A DNA stretch of 64,000 bases from DASRAJ01 sp035638255 (lineage in GTDB: Bacteria; Bacteroidota; Bacteroidia; Chitinophagales; UBA10324): assembly GCA_035638255.1 (NCBI GenBank), contig DASRAJ010000021.1, forward strand, positions 1 through 64,000. Reading direction: 5' to 3'. Below the pieces are notes generated by a model. That model was not told the DNA's origin and searched no databases. It was given only the letters and a program-made list of their open reading frames with translations. Both the position numbers and the translations under genes were made by a program. Shown in pieces: positions 9,110 through 17,808 of this stretch (position 1 is the stretch's first letter; each line of letters starts with the position of its first letter).

Positions 9110-11212
9110 ATGAAAAAAAGTTTACTGCTTCTCCTGCTATTCATCTCAAATTTTTCACTGGCCCAAAATCCTTTGATGAAGCAGTGGGATTATCGGTTTG
9201 GAGGTATAAGTGATGAGGTCCTCACCTCTTTTCAGCAAACATCTGACGGCGGATATATCCTTGGAGGTTTGTCCGGCTCAGAAATCAGCGGTGATAAAAC
9301 ACAGGATCTATGGGGAGATATTTATGATATTGATTACTGGATTGTAAAAACAGATTCACTCGGTAACAAAGAATGGGATGGTGACTTTGGAGGAATAGAT
9401 ATTGATGTTTTGACTTGCCTGCAACAAACTGCTGATGGCGGGTATATTCTCTGCGGATATTCTTATTCTGTTTCCAGTGGCAATAAGACGCAAACTTTAT
9501 GGGGAGGAGCGGATTATTGGATTGTCAAAATAGATTCCTTGGGCATCAAGCAATGGGACAAAGATTTTGGAGGAATAGACGACGATACACCTCTTTCAAT
9601 ACAGCAAACTGCTGATGGAGGATACATATTTGGAGGACGATCGCTTTCTCAAATCATCGGGACTAAAACGCAAGCTTCCCGGGGAGGGTGGGATTACTGG
9701 ATTGTTAAAACTGATGCTGCAGGCACTCAGCAATGGGACAAAGATTTTGGAGGAACAGCCGATGATTTACTTTTTTCAATTGATCAAACTGATGATGGAG
9801 GATACATTCTTGGGGGATATTCCAACTCAGACAGCAGTGGAGATAAGACACAACCTACAAAGGGAGTTTTTGATTATTGGATTGTAAAAACTGATTCACT
9901 TGGTATCAAGCAATGGGATAAGGATTTTGGAGGAGTATTGGATGATAAGCTTTATTCATTGCAGCAAACAACTGATGGAGGATATATACTTGGAGGAATT
10001 TCCTGGAATGACATAAGCGGAGATAAAACATATCCATCGTGGGGTTATAGTGACTACTGGATACTAAAAACTGACTCGTCGGGCAATAAGCAATGGGATA
10101 AAGATTTTGGAGGAACATATTATGAAGATGAGTTCGGAAAAATCTGGCAGTCCCCTGACGGAAAATACCTGATGGCCGGAACTTCATATTCACCTGTGAG
10201 CGGGGATAAGACAGAAAGTAATCTTGGCAACGAACAAAGCTGGATCATAAAGACAGACGTGTTTGGAAATAAGCAATGGGACAAGACGCTTCGAACCGGT
10301 ACAAATAGTGACGATGAAATTGGCTTAGCTGTTCAAACAAAAGATGGATGTTATGCCATGGCCAACTCCACTTACGCCGGAATAGGAGGCGACAAAACAC
10401 AACAAAGTCGTGGAGGTCATGATTATTGGTTCATCAAATTCTGTGATACTTCTTCTTACATTTCATTGATTTCAAGCGATCAGTCTTTTTGTGAAAAATC
10501 CTGTATCAATTTCCTCGATCAGTCTAACAATGTCAACAACACTTCATGGCTCTGGCACTTCCCCGGCGGCGATCCCTCTTCATCCACAGATCAAAACCCA
10601 TCGAACATCTGTTACAACACATCGGGCACGTATGATGTAACACTCATCGCCACGAATGCAAGCGGAACTGAAACGCTGACATTATCAAATTACATTACAG
10701 TCTATGCTGCCCCGCCTGTTCCAACCATCACGCAAGCTGGTTACACGCTCACATCGAGTCCGGCAAGTTCGTATCAATGGCAATTCAACTCGGCAGATAT
10801 TCCGGGAGCCACCAATCAATCGTACACCATTCTGCAAACGGGTTATTATACGGTAGTTGCCGGTGACCCGAATGGTTGTGTAAATTCATTCACCGAGTAT
10901 GTGTTGATCAGCGGTATCCATGATGTGATGAGTGATGCGAACATTTCTGTATATCCGAATCCTTCTTCAGGAAGTTTCATGGTTGAATGGCTTAATCCCG
11001 AAAGAATCGGGACAGGTGGCTTAATGGCTGGTGAAGTTTCTATTGATGTTGTGAATATGCTTGGGCAAAAAGTTTTTTCTTTCTCTGAAAAAATTTCCTC
11101 TGCCAACTGGACCAGGCAATTTGATTTAAGTGATGATACTCGTGGTATTTACTTCATTGAAGTAAAAACGAAGAATGAATTTGTGAGGAAGAAAATAGTG
11201 ATTGCAGATTAA
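9110..11212 (+). CDS. Seven-unit FGGT propeller/PKD/Ig-like T9SS cargo protein
   Basis: Start placed at the ATG giving a clean 19-residue signal peptide (MKKSL...FSLAQ). An in-frame start 30 codons upstream would lie in the leader hairpins and overlap the previous gene. Seven units at ~20-440 read KQWDKDFGG, DGGYILGG, DYWIVKTDS; unit 6 has the EFGKIWQS/DKTESNLG variant and unit 7 ends KFCDTS. The PKD-like domain (~450-540) has CEKSC, a change of the usual Phe to Ser, and an added VNN insertion. Sorting domain ~613-700 with a type B element. The downstream 83-base leader carries the hairpin module. Confidence 0.92.
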   Translation: MKKSLLLLLLFISNFSLAQNPLMKQWDYRFGGISDEVLTSFQQTSDGGYILGGLSGSEISGDKTQDLWGDIYDIDYWIVKTDSLGNKEWDGDFGGIDIDVLTCLQQTADGGYILCGYSYSVSSGNKTQTLWGGADYWIVKIDSLGIKQWDKDFGGIDDDTPLSIQQTADGGYIFGGRSLSQIIGTKTQASRGGWDYWIVKTDAAGTQQWDKDFGGTADDLLFSIDQTDDGGYILGGYSNSDSSGDKTQPTKGVFDYWIVKTDSLGIKQWDKDFGGVLDDKLYSLQQTTDGGYILGGISWNDISGDKTYPSWGYSDYWILKTDSSGNKQWDKDFGGTYYEDEFGKIWQSPDGKYLMAGTSYSPVSGDKTESNLGNEQSWIIKTDVFGNKQWDKTLRTGTNSDDEIGLAVQTKDGCYAMANSTYAGIGGDKTQQSRGGHDYWFIKFCDTSSYISLISSDQSFCEKSCINFLDQSNNVNNTSWLWHFPGGDPSSSTDQNPSNICYNTSGTYDVTLIATNASGTETLTLSNYITVYAAPPVPTITQAGYTLTSSPASSYQWQFNSADIPGATNQSYTILQTGYYTVVAGDPNGCVNSFTEYVLISGIHDVMSDANISVYPNPSSGSFMVEWLNPERIGTGGLMAGEVSIDVVNMLGQKVFSFSEKISSANWTRQFDLSDDTRGIYFIEVKTKNEFVRKKIVIAD
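10996..11012. repeat. In-frame palindromic element, type B
   Basis: TCCCGAAAGAATCGGGA, coding NPERIG in the same sorting-domain loop where other genes hold type A. Same stem, different loop. Confidence 0.7.
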
Positions 11213-11247
11213 CACCGAAACAAAAAGATTGTACTTTCACTCTGCAG

Positions 11248-11265
11248 TCCCGTCGGACTGCGGGA
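11248..11265. repeat. Intergenic palindrome (hairpin 2 of the module)
   Basis: TCCCGTCGGACTGCGGGA, preceded by a weaker hairpin 1 (GATTGTACTTTCACTC). Outer pairs of the stem are kept while the centre has diverged. Confidence 0.55.
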
Positions 11266-11295
11266 CTTCTCTTCACCGTTAATTTTTCTCCTGCT

Positions 11296-13497
11296 TTGAA
11301 AAAAAAATTATTTATATGCCCGGGCTACAATGCAGTTAAACTCTTTATTATTTTCTGCTGTGTAGTGAATTATAATATATGTGTTGCACAGTCCGGAGAA
11401 TGGACCTGGATGCATGGCGATGCCGGCGACAATCCACCCGGAGTCTTCGGTACACAGGGTGTACCCGCTTCTTCAAATAAACCTCCCGGCTTGTATGAAC
11501 CCATTTCATGGACTGATAACCAGCATAATTTCTGGTTGTTTGGTGGTCTGCAGGGTGGCCTTTACGGAGATATGTGGAAGTATGAAGTGGCAACTAATTA
11601 TTGGACGTGGGTAAAAGGCAATGCCGGTGTCAACGTTCCGGGAGTTTATGGAACCCAGGGAATTCCAAGCCCATCAAATCATCCCGGTGGACGGGGATAC
11701 GGAGGGTTGGGGTGGGTTGATTCTTTAAACAACTTATGGATGTTTGGAGGCTGGGGATATGATGCCGCCGGTCAGTATGGTCCTTTGAGTGATCTGTGGA
11801 TGTACAATATATCCACTAATGAATGGACCTGGATGAAAGGCAGTACACAGGGTTATCAGCTCGGAAATTATGGCACCATCCAGGTTTCCAGTCCAGGTAA
11901 TGAGCCCGGCAACCGCTATGAATTTAATACAGGTTGGACCGGCGAAAATAATGACCTGTGGATGTTTGGGGGCGAAAGCCAGCAAGTAGGCAGTATTAAC
12001 CTGAGTGATGTTTGGAAATATGATCTGTCATTGAATGAATGGACGTGGATGCAAGGTGCTGCGGCCAGCGCAGGCTATCAGTCTGCTGTTTACGGCACTC
12101 AAGGCGTATCTTCTCCGTTGAATACTCCGGGCTCACGTTCCGTTTATTGCGTTTCAAAAGATGTTGCCGGAAAATTCTGGATGTTCGGAGGTTATTACAG
12201 TTTTCCTACCCCTGCTTATAATGATATTTGGATGTTCGATCCGGCCTTACTTGAATGGACCTGGATGGGGGGAAGTACATTGCCGGACGATGCTGGTAAT
12301 TATGTTGCACTTTGCGATACTCTTCCGCAACTCCTCGCTTCCCGCTATGAGAATCGCTCCAATTGGACGGATGCTTGCGGCAACCTCTGGACGTTTGGCG
12401 GAGTCAACAATAATTCAGGAGCGCTGACCGATCTATGGGTTCACAAAACCTCTACCGGTAAATGGATCTGGGCCAATGGAAGCAGTTCAGGAAACGTGTC
12501 TCCGGTTTATGGTACACAGGGTGTTCCTGATCCCGCCAATATTCCCGGTGGACGATCCGGAACAGGAACATGGACGGATAGCGACGGAAGTCTTTGGTTG
12601 TTTGGCGGCTTCACTTTTAATTATGCCTGTAAGAATGATCTGTGGCGATTTGTTCCCGATAGTTTATGCGTTGGAGGAAATTGTATCGAGAGTCAGTCGC
12701 AAGTATCTTTTGCTGCCAACGATACCCAGGTTTGCCAAAAGTATTGCATTGACTTTTTTGACTTCTCTTTAAATAATCCCACAGCGTGGCAATGGAATTT
12801 TCCGGGCGGAGCTCCGTCTTCTTCGATAGATCAAAACCCTGCCAGTATCTGCTATAACTTACCGGGAGTTTATGATGTAACTCTCACTACCACGAGCGCA
12901 AACGGAACCAGTACACTTACGCTGCAGAATTATATTACAGTTTATCCTACACCTCCGTTTCCCACTATAACACAAGTTGGTTACACCCTCACATCGAGTT
13001 CGGCAAGTTCTTATCAATGGCAATTGAACAGCACCGATATTCCGGGAGCTACCAATCAATCGTATACTATTTTGCAAACTGGTTATTACACAGTGATTAT
13101 TAGTGATGCGAATGGCTGTGTGAATTCTACTACATTATATGTGCTGATTAGTGGCATTCAGGAGGCGATGAGTGATGGGAGCATTTTGATTTATCCCAAT
13201 CCTTCTTCAGGAAGTTTCATTGTTGAATGGCTGAATCCCGAAAGAATCGGGACAGGTGGCTTAATGGCCGGTGAAGTTTCGATTGATGTAGTGAATATAC
13301 TCGGGCAAAAAGTTTTTTCTTCTGAAGAATCCCAATCAATCGGGACTGCCGCCAATTTCTCCAAAGGAGTCTATACATACAAAAAGGAAATATATCTAAG
13401 TGATGTTGCTCGCGGAGTTTACTTTATCGAGATAAAAACAGAAAACATCTTTCTGAAAAAGAAAGTTATCATCACAAACATATCCGATGAGAAATAA
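11296..13497 (+). CDS. Six-unit Kelch-type propeller T9SS cargo protein (TTG start)
   Basis: The start is TTG (TTGAAAAAAAAATTA), matching the MKKKLF pattern of its neighbours; no in-frame ATG gives a signal peptide. Leader ~1-32 contains CPGYNAVKLF, a decayed relative of the QRSF-type insert. Six Kelch units ~33-455 (NDLWMYN, NEWTWM, LWMFGG), unit 5 with RYENRSNW. PKD-like at ~470-555 with CQKYC instead of CEKFC. Sorting domain ~632-733 holds type B and degenerate type C and D elements, and has an unusual extra C-terminus (VIITNISDEK). Its last 11 bases overlap the start of the next gene, so translation may be coupled. Confidence 0.9.
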   Translation: MKKKLFICPGYNAVKLFIIFCCVVNYNICVAQSGEWTWMHGDAGDNPPGVFGTQGVPASSNKPPGLYEPISWTDNQHNFWLFGGLQGGLYGDMWKYEVATNYWTWVKGNAGVNVPGVYGTQGIPSPSNHPGGRGYGGLGWVDSLNNLWMFGGWGYDAAGQYGPLSDLWMYNISTNEWTWMKGSTQGYQLGNYGTIQVSSPGNEPGNRYEFNTGWTGENNDLWMFGGESQQVGSINLSDVWKYDLSLNEWTWMQGAAASAGYQSAVYGTQGVSSPLNTPGSRSVYCVSKDVAGKFWMFGGYYSFPTPAYNDIWMFDPALLEWTWMGGSTLPDDAGNYVALCDTLPQLLASRYENRSNWTDACGNLWTFGGVNNNSGALTDLWVHKTSTGKWIWANGSSSGNVSPVYGTQGVPDPANIPGGRSGTGTWTDSDGSLWLFGGFTFNYACKNDLWRFVPDSLCVGGNCIESQSQVSFAANDTQVCQKYCIDFFDFSLNNPTAWQWNFPGGAPSSSIDQNPASICYNLPGVYDVTLTTTSANGTSTLTLQNYITVYPTPPFPTITQVGYTLTSSSASSYQWQLNSTDIPGATNQSYTILQTGYYTVIISDANGCVNSTTLYVLISGIQEAMSDGSILIYPNPSSGSFIVEWLNPERIGTGGLMAGEVSIDVVNILGQKVFSSEESQSIGTAANFSKGVYTYKKEIYLSDVARGVYFIEIKTENIFLKKKVIITNISDEK
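13236..13252. repeat. In-frame palindromic element, type B
   Basis: TCCCGAAAGAATCGGGA, base-for-base the same as the copy at 10996, coding NPERIG. Confidence 0.7.
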
Positions 13498-15640
13498 TCT
13501 CTTCACCCGGCAACGATATGATGCTGCCCGGCTTTTCATTTTTCTATCTTCTATCCTCTACCTTCTATCCTCTCCTAAAGCTCATGCCCAGGCCGGCGAG
13601 TGGACGTGGATGAAAGGTTCAAACACATCAGGAGCAGGAGGAGTGTACGGAACACAAGGAGTTGCTGATGCTGCGAATAATCCTCCTGCACTCTATGGGG
13701 CGGGGCCATTTACTGATCACGCAGGAAACTTCTGGATGTTTGGAGGAGGTTCTTATGCAGCGTTATGGAAATATGAGCCGTCCACAAATAATTGGACGTG
13801 GATGAAAGGTCCTATCTCAACATCTCAGTTGGGAGTGTATGGAACGCTTGGTGTTGGTGATGCAAATAATTATCCGGGCTCCCGGGGTTTTGGATTTCTA
13901 ACCTGGGTTGATACTTCGGGAAGCTTTTGGCTTTATGGGGGAAGAGGCTACTCTGCCAGCCTCCAGGGCTACCTAAGTGATCTGTGGAAATATGATGTCG
14001 CCACTAATGAGTGGACCTGGATGAATGGCTCAGACAACAATGTTAGCCTGATGCCAGTATATGGAATTAAAGGAGTTCCTGCTGCTACCAATTCACCCGG
14101 AGGAAGATTCGAGGTTACGTGCGGATGGACTGACAGCCATAACCGGCTTTGGTTTTTTGGAGGATTTGATGGCTATGCATCTTATCGCGATGATGTTTGG
14201 ATGTACGACATCAGCACGAATGAATGGACGTGGATGGGAGGAAGCAACGGACAAGGTCAGATTCCCAATTGGGGAACACAGGGTATTTTCAGTGCTGCCA
14301 ATACTCCCGGCGCGCGGCTTGCTTATGCTCACTGGAAAGATGCCGATGATAATCTATGGACTTTCGGCGGCGGGTATCCTGATGAATATGCCGATCTGTG
14401 GAAGTATGACATCACGCTGAATCAGTGGGTATGGATGAGCGGGGTGAATTATGTGAACTATTCCGGAATACAGGGACCCCGGTGTGATCTTTCCATTTAC
14501 TCACCCAAGTCGCGTTCAGAAAATCGCGCTGTGTGGACTGACTGCTGCGGGAAGTTTTGGCTCTTCGGCGGTGGCGACTGTAACGGTGATCCAGCTTACA
14601 ATGATCTTTGGGTTTATGATCCCGCTATAAATAAATGGTCATGGATTAATGGTGATTCCATTGCCAACCCTACAGGATCTTACGGCACCCAGGGAGTTTC
14701 ATCACCCGCTAATAAGTCACCGGGAAAAGCAGGAAGTGCAACGTGGATTGATGACCAGCAAAACTTGTGGCTATTCGGCGGCATCAGTGTTACATGGACC
14801 ACTGTTTACAATGACCTGTGGCGCTATGTGCAGGATACGACTTGCCATGGATGTTCACTTTATAGCTGTGCTTCCAATTCTGTTCAGCCGGTTGCATTTA
14901 GTTCTTCAGACTCTTTTCTCTGCGAAAAGTTCTGTATAAATTTTTATGATTCTTCTCAAAGCAATCCGGTTGCATGGCAATGGATTTTCCCCGGCGGTTC
15001 TCCTTCATCTTCTACTGATCAAAATCCTGTTAATATTTGCTATCAAACACCCGGAGTATTTGACGTTACGCTCATCACCACCAATGCCAACGGAAATGAT
15101 ACGCTCACCTTATACAATTACATTACTGTTTACCCTACTCCGCCATTTCCTTCCATTACGCAAGTTGATTATACGCTCACATCAAGTCCTGCGAGTTCGT
15201 ATCAATGGCAATTCAACAGCGCAGATATTCCGGGAGCCACCAATCAATCGTACACCATCTTGCAAACCGGCTATTACACAGTGATCATTAGTGATGCGAA
15301 TGGCTGTGTGAATTCAACTACAGTATATGTACTGATTAGTGACATTGAGGAAGCGATGGGTGATGGGAGTATTTTGATCTATCCCAATCCTTCTTCGGGA
15401 AGTTTCATTGTTGAATGGCGTCATGGCTTAATGGCTGGAGAAGTTTCGATTGATATAGTGAATACTCTTGGGCAGAAAGTTTTTTCTTCAGAAGAAAAAA
15501 TTACTACTACTGATTTCTCCGAAGGAGTCCATTCGGACAAAAAGGAAATTGATTTGAGTGATGTTGCTCGCGGAGTTTATTTCATCGAGATAAAAACAGA
15601 GAGTGAATTTTTGAGGAAGAAAATTTTGATTGCAGATTAA
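13487..15640 (+). CDS. Six-unit Kelch-type propeller T9SS cargo protein
   Basis: ATG lies inside the end of the previous gene (ATGAGAAATAA overlap). Leader 1-35 ends KAHAQ. Kelch units ~36-460; closest relatives are the genes at 17809 and 19960, sharing GVADAAN, YGAGPFTD, DLWKYDITLNQW and WTDCCGKFWLFGG, so three of the next four genes are one recent family. PKD-like domain at ~470-560 with LCEKFCINFYDSSQ, Ig-like domain, and sorting domain from ~631 with a type D element. The gap to the next real start is the 79-base hairpin leader. Confidence 0.92.
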   Translation: MRNNLFTRQRYDAARLFIFLSSILYLLSSPKAHAQAGEWTWMKGSNTSGAGGVYGTQGVADAANNPPALYGAGPFTDHAGNFWMFGGGSYAALWKYEPSTNNWTWMKGPISTSQLGVYGTLGVGDANNYPGSRGFGFLTWVDTSGSFWLYGGRGYSASLQGYLSDLWKYDVATNEWTWMNGSDNNVSLMPVYGIKGVPAATNSPGGRFEVTCGWTDSHNRLWFFGGFDGYASYRDDVWMYDISTNEWTWMGGSNGQGQIPNWGTQGIFSAANTPGARLAYAHWKDADDNLWTFGGGYPDEYADLWKYDITLNQWVWMSGVNYVNYSGIQGPRCDLSIYSPKSRSENRAVWTDCCGKFWLFGGGDCNGDPAYNDLWVYDPAINKWSWINGDSIANPTGSYGTQGVSSPANKSPGKAGSATWIDDQQNLWLFGGISVTWTTVYNDLWRYVQDTTCHGCSLYSCASNSVQPVAFSSSDSFLCEKFCINFYDSSQSNPVAWQWIFPGGSPSSSTDQNPVNICYQTPGVFDVTLITTNANGNDTLTLYNYITVYPTPPFPSITQVDYTLTSSPASSYQWQFNSADIPGATNQSYTILQTGYYTVIISDANGCVNSTTVYVLISDIEEAMGDGSILIYPNPSSGSFIVEWRHGLMAGEVSIDIVNTLGQKVFSSEEKITTTDFSEGVHSDKKEIDLSDVARGVYFIEIKTESEFLRKKILIAD
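15518..15537. repeat. In-frame palindromic element, type D
   Basis: TCCGAAGGAGTCCATTCGGA: TCCGAA pairs with TTCGGA. It codes SEGVHSD between the SSEE strand and KKEIDLS. The cleanest copy of this type. Confidence 0.7.
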
Positions 15641-15674
15641 CATCAGCAATAAAGAGTTTATCTTCACTCTGAAA

Positions 15675-15692
15675 TCCCGCAGAACTGTGGGA
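15675..15692. repeat. Intergenic palindrome (hairpin 2 of the module)
   Basis: TCCCGCAGAACTGTGGGA. The C-to-T change in the right arm gives a G-U pair, so an RNA stem would be preserved. Preceded by AGAGTTTATCTTCACTCT. Confidence 0.6.
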
Positions 15693-15719
15693 CTTCTCTA
15701 CACTGTTAATTTTATTAGA

Positions 15720-17804
15720 ATGAAGAAAAGTTTACTACTGATTTTTTTCTGCTGCGCAGTGAGGTGTGATGTGTGTGTTGCGCAAGCGGGTGAGTGGGCT
15801 TGGATGAAGGGAGATAGTATACCCAATTCACTTGGCGTTTTCGGAACCTTGGGAGTTCCGGATTTATTAAACACACCCAAGTCTCTTTATGAGCCTGCAG
15901 AATTTAAGGACGCGCAAGGCAGGTTCTGGCTTTTTGGGGGAGTCAACAACTTTTTTACTTCAGTATATAATACCTTTTGGATGTATGACAAAAGCACCAA
16001 TGAATGGACATGGGAGGGTGGATCGACTACAGCAAATCAGCCGGGTGTTTACGGAACGAAAGGAGTTCCGAGTGTTAATAATCATCCCGGGGCGCGCGGC
16101 TGGGGCGTGCTTACTTGGGTTGATAACAATGGGCTACTCTGGTTATTTGGCGGAGTGGCTTATGATTCGCAGGGAGACTATGGGTACATAAACGATTTGT
16201 GGAATTATAACATTTCGACTTCTGAATGGACATGGGTAAGCGGATCAAACCTCTGTCACCAATACGGAGTGTACGGTACGCAAGGCGTTCCAGATACAGC
16301 GAATCATCCCGGACGCCGAGGAGAAACAAATGCTACTTGGGTAGATGATGACAATGCACTTTGGTTTTTTGGTGGCTTTGACGGCATTTATTCATGGAAT
16401 GATCTCTGGAGATATAATCCCTCTACAAATGAATGGACATGGATGAATGGTTCTGATACCTGCTGTCAATCGAATAGCTATGGAATATTAGGAGTATCTT
16501 CTCCAAGCAATCACCCGGGGCCAAGGTGGACTTACTCAAAGTGGCGTGATTCACAAAACAATTTTTGGCTCTTCGGAGGGTATACAAATTTCGGCGCTGT
16601 TAATGACTTGTGGAAATATGATCCGGTAACCAATGAATGGACATGGATGAGTGGAAGTCCCGTAGTTAATGATCTGGGCACTTATACAGCAATCTGCGAT
16701 TCGAGCGCAGTTAATTTTCCCAAATCACGATATGAGAATCGGGCATGTTGGACAGATTACGAAGGAAAGTTTTGGTTGTTCGGGGGTAGGCACTGGTCAT
16801 ACGGCGAAGTTTACAATGACCTCTGGTATTACGATCCTTCGACAAACGAGTGGACATGGTCGAGTGGAAGCAGTGGCTTTAATGATTCTGGCATTTATGG
16901 TACGAAGGGAGTGCCTGATATAAATAACCAACCCGCATCTTCCATAGGAAGTGTCGGTTGGATTGATGACTCCTGCCAACTCTGGATGTTCGGTGGTTTT
17001 TACTTATCAGGTTATTATTCTAATGCACTTTGGAAATATATTCCAGGATGCGGCTCTTGCAAAATTCTCCCGCAAACTTCATTTGCTGCGTCAGTCACAA
17101 CAATTTGTGAGAAGTTTTGTATGGAATTCTTTGACCAAACAAATCATAATCCGACATCATGGCAATGGAATTTCCTTGGCGGCGACCCTTCAACTTCCAC
17201 GGATCAAAACCCGACTAACATCTGCTACAATTCACCAGGTATGTATGATGTAACACTCATCACCACCAACGCCAACGGAAATGATACGCTCACCTTATAT
17301 AATTACATTACTGTTTACCCTACTCCGCCATTTCCTTCCATTACGCAAGTTGATTATACGCTCACATCAAGTCCTGCAAGTTCGTATCAATGGCAATTCA
17401 ACAGCACAGATATTCCGGGAGCCACCAATCAATCGTATACCATTTTGCAAACCGGCTATTACACAGTGATCGTTAGTGATGCGAATGGCTGTGTGAATTC
17501 TACTACAGTATATGTACTCATTAGTGACATTGAGGAAGCGATGGGTGATGGGAGTATTTTGATTTATCCCAATCCTTCTTCGGGAAGTTTCATGGTTGAA
17601 TGGCTTAATGGCTTAATGGCTGGCGAAGTTTCGGTTGAGGTAGTTAATACTCTTGGACAAATTATTTTTTCATCAACAGAAAAAATTTCCTCTACCAATC
17701 GAACCAAAGAAATTGAACTGCACAATGCTGCCAATGGTGTTTACTTCCTCAAAATAAAATCTCAAAACATTTCTTTAAAAAAGAAAATCATCATAATAAA
17801 CTAA
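15720..17804 (+). CDS. Six-unit Kelch-type propeller T9SS cargo protein
   Basis: Start at the ATG giving MKKSLLLIFFCCAVRCDVCVAQ-type leader (22 residues, Cys-rich); an open frame extends 30 codons upstream through the hairpin leader but is not a credible start. Kelch units ~23-445, unit 5 with RYENRACWTDYEGKFW. The propeller is not close to the neighbouring 13487/17809/19960 family, yet the PKD/Ig/sorting cassette is almost the same as that of 13487, pointing to cassette homogenisation. Tail ends KKKIIIIN, the subtype that is followed by a very short gap (4 bases here). No recognisable palindrome in this tail. Confidence 0.92.
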   Translation: MKKSLLLIFFCCAVRCDVCVAQAGEWAWMKGDSIPNSLGVFGTLGVPDLLNTPKSLYEPAEFKDAQGRFWLFGGVNNFFTSVYNTFWMYDKSTNEWTWEGGSTTANQPGVYGTKGVPSVNNHPGARGWGVLTWVDNNGLLWLFGGVAYDSQGDYGYINDLWNYNISTSEWTWVSGSNLCHQYGVYGTQGVPDTANHPGRRGETNATWVDDDNALWFFGGFDGIYSWNDLWRYNPSTNEWTWMNGSDTCCQSNSYGILGVSSPSNHPGPRWTYSKWRDSQNNFWLFGGYTNFGAVNDLWKYDPVTNEWTWMSGSPVVNDLGTYTAICDSSAVNFPKSRYENRACWTDYEGKFWLFGGRHWSYGEVYNDLWYYDPSTNEWTWSSGSSGFNDSGIYGTKGVPDINNQPASSIGSVGWIDDSCQLWMFGGFYLSGYYSNALWKYIPGCGSCKILPQTSFAASVTTICEKFCMEFFDQTNHNPTSWQWNFLGGDPSTSTDQNPTNICYNSPGMYDVTLITTNANGNDTLTLYNYITVYPTPPFPSITQVDYTLTSSPASSYQWQFNSTDIPGATNQSYTILQTGYYTVIVSDANGCVNSTTVYVLISDIEEAMGDGSILIYPNPSSGSFMVEWLNGLMAGEVSVEVVNTLGQIIFSSTEKISSTNRTKEIELHNAANGVYFLKIKSQNISLKKKIIIIN

Positions 17805-17808
17805 CGCG